From: Sulfurivirga caldicuralii
Lineage (GTDB): Bacteria; Pseudomonadota; Gammaproteobacteria; Thiomicrospirales; Thiomicrospiraceae
Reading direction: 5' to 3'
Length of the DNA stretch: 19,204 nucleotides
Assembly (NCBI GenBank): GCA_015661715.1
Contig: DQVN01000041.1
Coordinates: 1 to 19,204 of the forward strand
Shown: piece after piece, positions 16,267 to 19,204 of the stretch
Layout: every line of letters starts with the position of its first letter
Numbering within the stretch: the first letter of the stretch is position 1
Position numbers and translations under genes: made by a program
Notes under the pieces: model-generated
What the model saw: the letters and a program-made list of their open reading frames with translations, nothing else
Databases searched by the model: none
Told to the model about the DNA's origin: nothing

Positions 16267-16280
16267 GTCAAGGGCTTGAC
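16267..16280. repeat. 14-base perfect inverted repeat upstream of the feo promoter
   Basis: GTCAAG-GG-CTTGAC is a perfect dyad with a 2-base centre, about 35 bases upstream of the feo -35 box. It has no T-run on either side, so it does not look like an intrinsic terminator. It could bind a regulator. ATCAAG just upstream (16262-16267) repeats part of the arm. Confidence 0.5.
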
Positions 16281-16335
16281 CCTGGGTGCGGGGGGTATTC
16301 AACGCGCTTTTATGGGGGTGAATAGGGTTGCGGTG

Positions 16336-16347
16336 GCGAGCCCTCGC
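16336..16347. repeat. Short GC-rich dyad after metW
   Basis: GCGAG-CC-CTCGC, a 5-base stem with a 2-base centre, starts about 10 bases after the metW stop on the minus strand. There is no U-tract, so termination is uncertain. It might be part of a dispersed extragenic palindrome. Confidence 0.35.
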
Positions 16348-16356
16348 TCTACGGCG

Positions 16357-16986
16357 TTATTTTGGGTGCTTGCGCTGGATCTGGTACAGGGCAATCTCTC
16401 CCAGCAGATTGGGCAGCAGCTTCATTCCTAAGGTGGTTTCGTGCTGTTGGTTGACCACCGCTCGACGCACCACCGCAATGCCTTTTTCGGCACACAGGGA
16501 CTCAAAGTCCTTGAAGGTGCACAGGTGGATATTGGGGGTGTCATACCAGTGATAGGGCAGTACGTCGGTTTCCGGCATGCGGCCGGTGAACATGAGCTGA
16601 ATGCGGTTTTTCCAGAAGCCGAAGTTGGGGAAGGTGACGATGCTCTGCTTGCCGATGGTGAGCATTTCATCCAGCAACAGATCGGGGCGATCCACCACCT
16701 GTAGCGCCTGGGTCATGATCACATAGTCAAAGCTGTCTTCGTCGAAGTAGTCCAGCAGGGACTTCTTGTTCAGGTTGGCTTGGATGACGTTGATACCATT
16801 TTCAATGGAGGCGATCACCAGATTGGGGTCGAGTTCCATGCCGTAGCCACTGCAACGGCGCGACTCCTGCAGATGGGCCAGCAGGGTGCCGTCCCCGCAG
16901 CCTAAATCTAATACTCGGCTGCCCGGCTCGATCCAGCTGGAAATCAGCTTAAACTCTGGTGAGAGCAGGCGCTGGCGGTTAAGCAT
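16357..16986 (-). CDS. metW: Methionine biosynthesis protein MetW
   Basis: 209 aa. It is a class I SAM-methyltransferase-like fold with motif [10 protein letters not shown] (25-33), but without a proven methyl acceptor. MetW accompanies MetX in many proteobacteria and has been reported to form a complex with it and support its acyltransferase activity. The ATG at 16986 lies 8 bases inside the metX 3' end, so the two are translationally coupled. This strict pairing supports the methionine role. The length and the segments [14 protein letters not shown] and [11 protein letters not shown] are family-typical. Confidence 0.95.
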   Translation of the reverse strand: MLNRQRLLSPEFKLISSWIEPGSRVLDLGCGDGTLLAHLQESRRCSGYGMELDPNLVIASIENGINVIQANLNKKSLLDYFDEDSFDYVIMTQALQVVDRPDLLLDEMLTIGKQSIVTFPNFGFWKNRIQLMFTGRMPETDVLPYHWYDTPNIHLCTFKDFESLCAEKGIAVVRRAVVNQQHETTLGMKLLPNLLGEIALYQIQRKHPK

Positions 16987-18121
16987 CAGCGGTCACCTCC
17001 TGCCAGATGCGTTGCAGATAGGCATTGAACACCCCTTCATAAAAGGGATTGGGCAATAGAAAAGCATCGTGACCATGCTGGGATTCGATTTCCGCATAGG
17101 AGACATCCTTGTCATTGTCCAGCAGGGCACGCACGATCTCCTCGCTGCGTTCCGGGCTGAAACGCCAGTCGGAGGTGAAGGAGATGACCATGAATTTAGC
17201 TTGCACATGAGCCATGGCGCGGCTGAGATCATGGTCATAATCCGCGGCCGGATCGAAATAATCCAACGCTTTAGTCATCAGAAGATAAGTGTTGGCATCA
17301 AATTTCTGTTTGGTGGCGAACTTTTCCCCCTGATAGCGCAGATAGCTTTCCACCTGAAACTCCACATCGAAGCTGTATTTGAGCTTATCGCGCAGCTCAC
17401 GGCCAAATTTCTTGCCCATTAGATCATCAGACAGATAGGTCAGATGCCCCAGCATCCGCGCTAAGGCCAGTCCCCGCTTGGGCGTGACACCATGCTCCAG
17501 GTAGCGGCCGTTATGGAAATCGGGGTCTGACATAATGGCCTGACGGGCCACCTCATTGAAAGCGATGTTTTGCGCCGACAGCTTAGGCGCAGCGGCAATA
17601 ACCACCGCATGACGCAGGCGATCGGGCAGATCAATGGCCCATTGCAGCGCCTGCATGCCTCCCAGGGAGCCGCCAATGACCGCCGCCCATTGTGCAATGC
17701 CCAAATGCTGACGCAGTTTATCCTGACTGACCACCCAATCCTTGACGGTCATGATGGGAAAATCCGGCCCCCAGGGCTTGTTTGTTGCGGGATTAATGCT
17801 GGTAGGGCCCGTGGAGCCGTGGCAACCACCCAGGTTGTTCACCCCCACCACAAAGAAGCGGTTGGTATCGATGGGTTTGCCCGGGCCCACATAGGCTTCC
17901 CACCAGCCAGGTTTCTCATCTCCTGCATAATAACCGGCCACATGGTGGTTGCCAGAGAGGGCGTGGCAGATCAAAATGGCATTGGTGCCTGCAGCGTTGA
18001 GCTGGCCATAGGTCTCATAGACCAGGTCATACTGCGGAATCACGCCGCCACTGACCGTGTGCAATGGCGTATCCACATGGCAGATTTTTGGCGTGACCAG
18101 ACCAACACTGTTTTCTTTCAT
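16979..18121 (-). CDS. metX: Homoserine O-acyltransferase MetX
   Basis: 380 aa alpha/beta-hydrolase-fold enzyme that activates the hydroxyl of L-homoserine with an acyl-CoA in the first committed step of methionine synthesis. Seen: the [12 protein letters not shown] segment (95-105), the elbow GGSLGGMQ with nucleophile S152, acid D318 in FTSDWRF, and H351 in HGHDAFL. Classical MetX uses acetyl-CoA, but several gammaproteobacterial MetX enzymes linked to metW use succinyl-CoA. The substrate cannot be settled by inspection. It starts 3 bases after the stop of the 104-aa gene and overlaps metW by 8 bases, giving one three-gene operon. No SAM riboswitch was recognised upstream. Confidence 0.95.
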   Translation of the reverse strand: MKENSVGLVTPKICHVDTPLHTVSGGVIPQYDLVYETYGQLNAAGTNAILICHALSGNHHVAGYYAGDEKPGWWEAYVGPGKPIDTNRFFVVGVNNLGGCHGSTGPTSINPATNKPWGPDFPIMTVKDWVVSQDKLRQHLGIAQWAAVIGGSLGGMQALQWAIDLPDRLRHAVVIAAAPKLSAQNIAFNEVARQAIMSDPDFHNGRYLEHGVTPKRGLALARMLGHLTYLSDDLMGKKFGRELRDKLKYSFDVEFQVESYLRYQGEKFATKQKFDANTYLLMTKALDYFDPAADYDHDLSRAMAHVQAKFMVISFTSDWRFSPERSEEIVRALLDNDKDVSYAEIESQHGHDAFLLPNPFYEGVFNAYLQRIWQEVTADA

Positions 18122-18124
18122 GGT

Positions 18125-18439
18125 TTACTCATCATCATCAAACACGGCCTTCGGGTCCCAACCGGCGGCTTTGGCGCGCTTGAGCGCCTCCGTTTGCAAG
18201 GCCATGTATTTTTCCTGAATATCAGGTGGCAGATTGTCCACACGGAAATCCGCTTTCTCCCAGATGGCATCCACCTTTTCCCAGAGCTGGTCAAACTGAT
18301 GTAGCTGCCAACCTTCACACTTCTCCTCTTCAGGCAAGAGCCCAAATGCCCAAGCTTCACGGATCAGCTTGGCTTCCTGACTCATCCAGTGTGAGGGGTC
18401 CTGGTCATAGCCGGGGTAGATTTTTGCCTTGAATTTCAT
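18125..18439 (-). CDS. Uncharacterised 104-aa acidic, tryptophan-rich protein upstream of metX
   Basis: I do not recognise a named family. The protein is 104 aa, has no signal peptide or membrane segment, and is rich in Trp, Glu, Asp and Lys. Notable stretches are WMSQEAKLIREAWAFGLLP, WEKVDAIWEKADFRVDNLPP and an acidic tail ending FDDDE. It looks like a small helical soluble protein. The ATG at 18439 has only GGA four bases upstream. It ends 3 bases before metX, so it is probably co-transcribed and may relate to methionine or sulfur metabolism. That is inference from position alone. The codon pattern is uninterrupted and resembles its neighbours, which supports a real gene. Confidence 0.75.
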   Translation of the reverse strand: MKFKAKIYPGYDQDPSHWMSQEAKLIREAWAFGLLPEEEKCEGWQLHQFDQLWEKVDAIWEKADFRVDNLPPDIQEKYMALQTEALKRAKAAGWDPKAVFDDDE

Positions 18440-18502
18440 GATCCAGTTGTTCGGTTAAGTTGATGGGTAAACGAATAGCCAAAACGGCTTGATTGGCCGG
18501 TC

Positions 18503-18508
18503 ATTATA
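18503..18508 (-). promoter_or_regulatory. Candidate -10 box for the 104-aa gene/metX/metW operon
   Basis: The minus strand reads TATAAT, 63 bases upstream of the 104-aa gene start. The corresponding -35 position holds only a weak match. The strength of the -10 and its position make it the best candidate in the spacer. Confidence 0.4.
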
Positions 18509-18540
18509 CCCGTTCTCTCTGTTATTCTTTGCCGCTAATG

Positions 18541-18564
18541 CACTGTGCAACTCACTGTGCAACT
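18541..18564. repeat. Perfect 12-base tandem direct repeat in a divergent promoter region
   Basis: CACTGTGCAACT occurs twice with no spacer. Each copy contains the small dyad CACTGTG (flanked GCAC-T-GTGC in the first). It lies about 75 bases upstream of the DUF3365 gene start and about 100 upstream of the 104-aa gene start. The spacing of 12 bases is close to one helical turn, so two protein copies could bind on one DNA face. Confidence 0.75.
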
Positions 18565-18638
18565 GAATGCCATTTTGCGTTATCATGTAATTCTTATATG
18601 CTTATTTAATACTCTAATGCAATAAGGGAGAGAATACC

Positions 18639-19202
18639 GTGTTAGCAAGAACTGCTTTGACTGTAGCATTGATCAGCTCCATGGGTATGGCCCAGGCCGA
18701 AAACTTACAACCCCTGCAACAGGAAGGGCGTCAGATCGCCAAGGAGTTTCTAGGGCAGTTGAAGCCGGAACTGAAAAAGGCCATGAAATCCGGTGGGCCA
18801 GCGCATGCCATTGAAGTGTGCTATAAAAAAGCACCACAGATCGCCGCTGAACTGTCAGAAAAGACCGGTTGGCAGCTTAAGCGTACCAGTTTGAAGGTGC
18901 GTAATCCCAATAACGCGCCGGATGAATGGGAAAAGCAGGTGCTGCAGCGTTTTGAGCAGCAGAAAGCCCAAGGAACTGATCCCAAAACTTTGGAGTATGT
19001 TGAGGTGATTGAGGAAAATGGCCAGAAGGTATTTCGCTATGCCAAGGCCATTCCAACCGGTAAAGTTTGTCTCGTTTGTCATGGCACCCAAGTCAGTGAA
19101 CCTTTGTTGAAAAAGATACGCAGTTATTATCCTGAAGATCAGGCCACCGGCTTTCAGCCGGGCGATATCCGCGGCATCTTCAGCTTTAAGAAAGCGCTGT
19201 AA
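18639..19202 (+). CDS. Secreted DUF3365 c-type haem-binding protein
   Basis: 187 aa from the GTG at 18639, with AAGGGAG eight bases upstream. Residues 1-20 are a Sec signal ending AQA-EN, so the product is periplasmic. A single haem-attachment motif CLVCH (144-148) sits near the C terminus in the segment IPTGKVCLVCHG. The body (HAIEVCYKKAPQIAAEL, KRTSLKVRNPNNAPDEWE) matches DUF3365 (Tll0287-like) proteins, which fold like PAS/sensor domains and bind haem c. The role in the family is unsettled; redox sensing or electron transfer are suggestions. It stands alone on the plus strand, divergent from the metX operon, with the 12-base tandem repeat upstream. The window ends 2 bases after its stop, so downstream partners are unseen. 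Confidence 0.88.
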   Translation: MLARTALTVALISSMGMAQAENLQPLQQEGRQIAKEFLGQLKPELKKAMKSGGPAHAIEVCYKKAPQIAAELSEKTGWQLKRTSLKVRNPNNAPDEWEKQVLQRFEQQKAQGTDPKTLEYVEVIEENGQKVFRYAKAIPTGKVCLVCHGTQVSEPLLKKIRSYYPEDQATGFQPGDIRGIFSFKKAL

Positions 19203-19204
19203 GC

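Noticed and set aside
17570..18304. 244-aa plus-strand open frame across metX and the 104-aa gene
   Set aside because: It spans the junction of two well-supported opposite-strand genes and shows no domain. It could also be read as evidence against the 104-aa gene, but that gene has better coupling and start context.
18440..18638. SAM riboswitch upstream of the metX operon
   Set aside because: The leader is short and I see no recognisable SAM-I/II core or terminator hairpin.

Overview
The window is compact chromosomal DNA from a gammaproteobacterium. The support is a Pseudomonas-like divergent aminotransferase/uvrB pair, an lptM-lysA pair, metX-metW, a feoABC operon with FeoC, and many PilZ/GGDEF/EAL proteins. 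A species cannot be named from sequence alone. Two c-type cytochrome-like proteins (a di-heme peroxidase and a DUF3365 protein) fit a respiratory, possibly microaerobic lifestyle. No rRNA, tRNA, CRISPR array, insertion sequence or phage gene was seen, and no stretch over 300 bases lacks a gene.

Layout. (a) Positions 117-6487, minus strand: a tightly packed four-gene run. In transcription order it holds a class I aminotransferase, a GGDEF diguanylate cyclase whose frame is broken at an A7 run, a lipoprotein di-heme cytochrome c peroxidase, and a large membrane GAF-PAS-GGDEF-EAL protein. Neighbouring genes overlap or nearly touch, so c-di-GMP turnover and a periplasmic haem peroxidase look co-expressed. 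(b) 6579-10340, plus strand: uvrB, then a secreted TPR plus Cds6/NTF2-like protein and a YkuD L,D-transpeptidase that overlap by 4 bases. (c) 10369-11755, minus strand: lptM (36 aa) and lysA. (d) 11770-13315, plus strand: a carboxylesterase and an unusual PilZ-type protein, overlapping by 8 bases. (e) 13330-16167, minus strand: feoA-feoB-feoC behind a strong -10 box and a 15/19 Fur box. (f) 16357-18439, minus strand: a 104-aa unknown, metX and metW. (g) 18639-19202, plus strand: a secreted DUF3365 haem protein, divergent from (f) across a 199-base spacer that holds a perfect 12-base tandem repeat.

The points most worth following are: the DGC/peroxidase/GGDEF-EAL cluster with its homopolymer frameshift; the PilZ-like protein whose arginine motif and NxSxxG motif lie about 210 residues apart; a FeoA with four extra N-terminal cysteines; and the L,D-transpeptidase system split into catalytic and Cds6-like partners. 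No wholly new system can be demonstrated from sequence alone.
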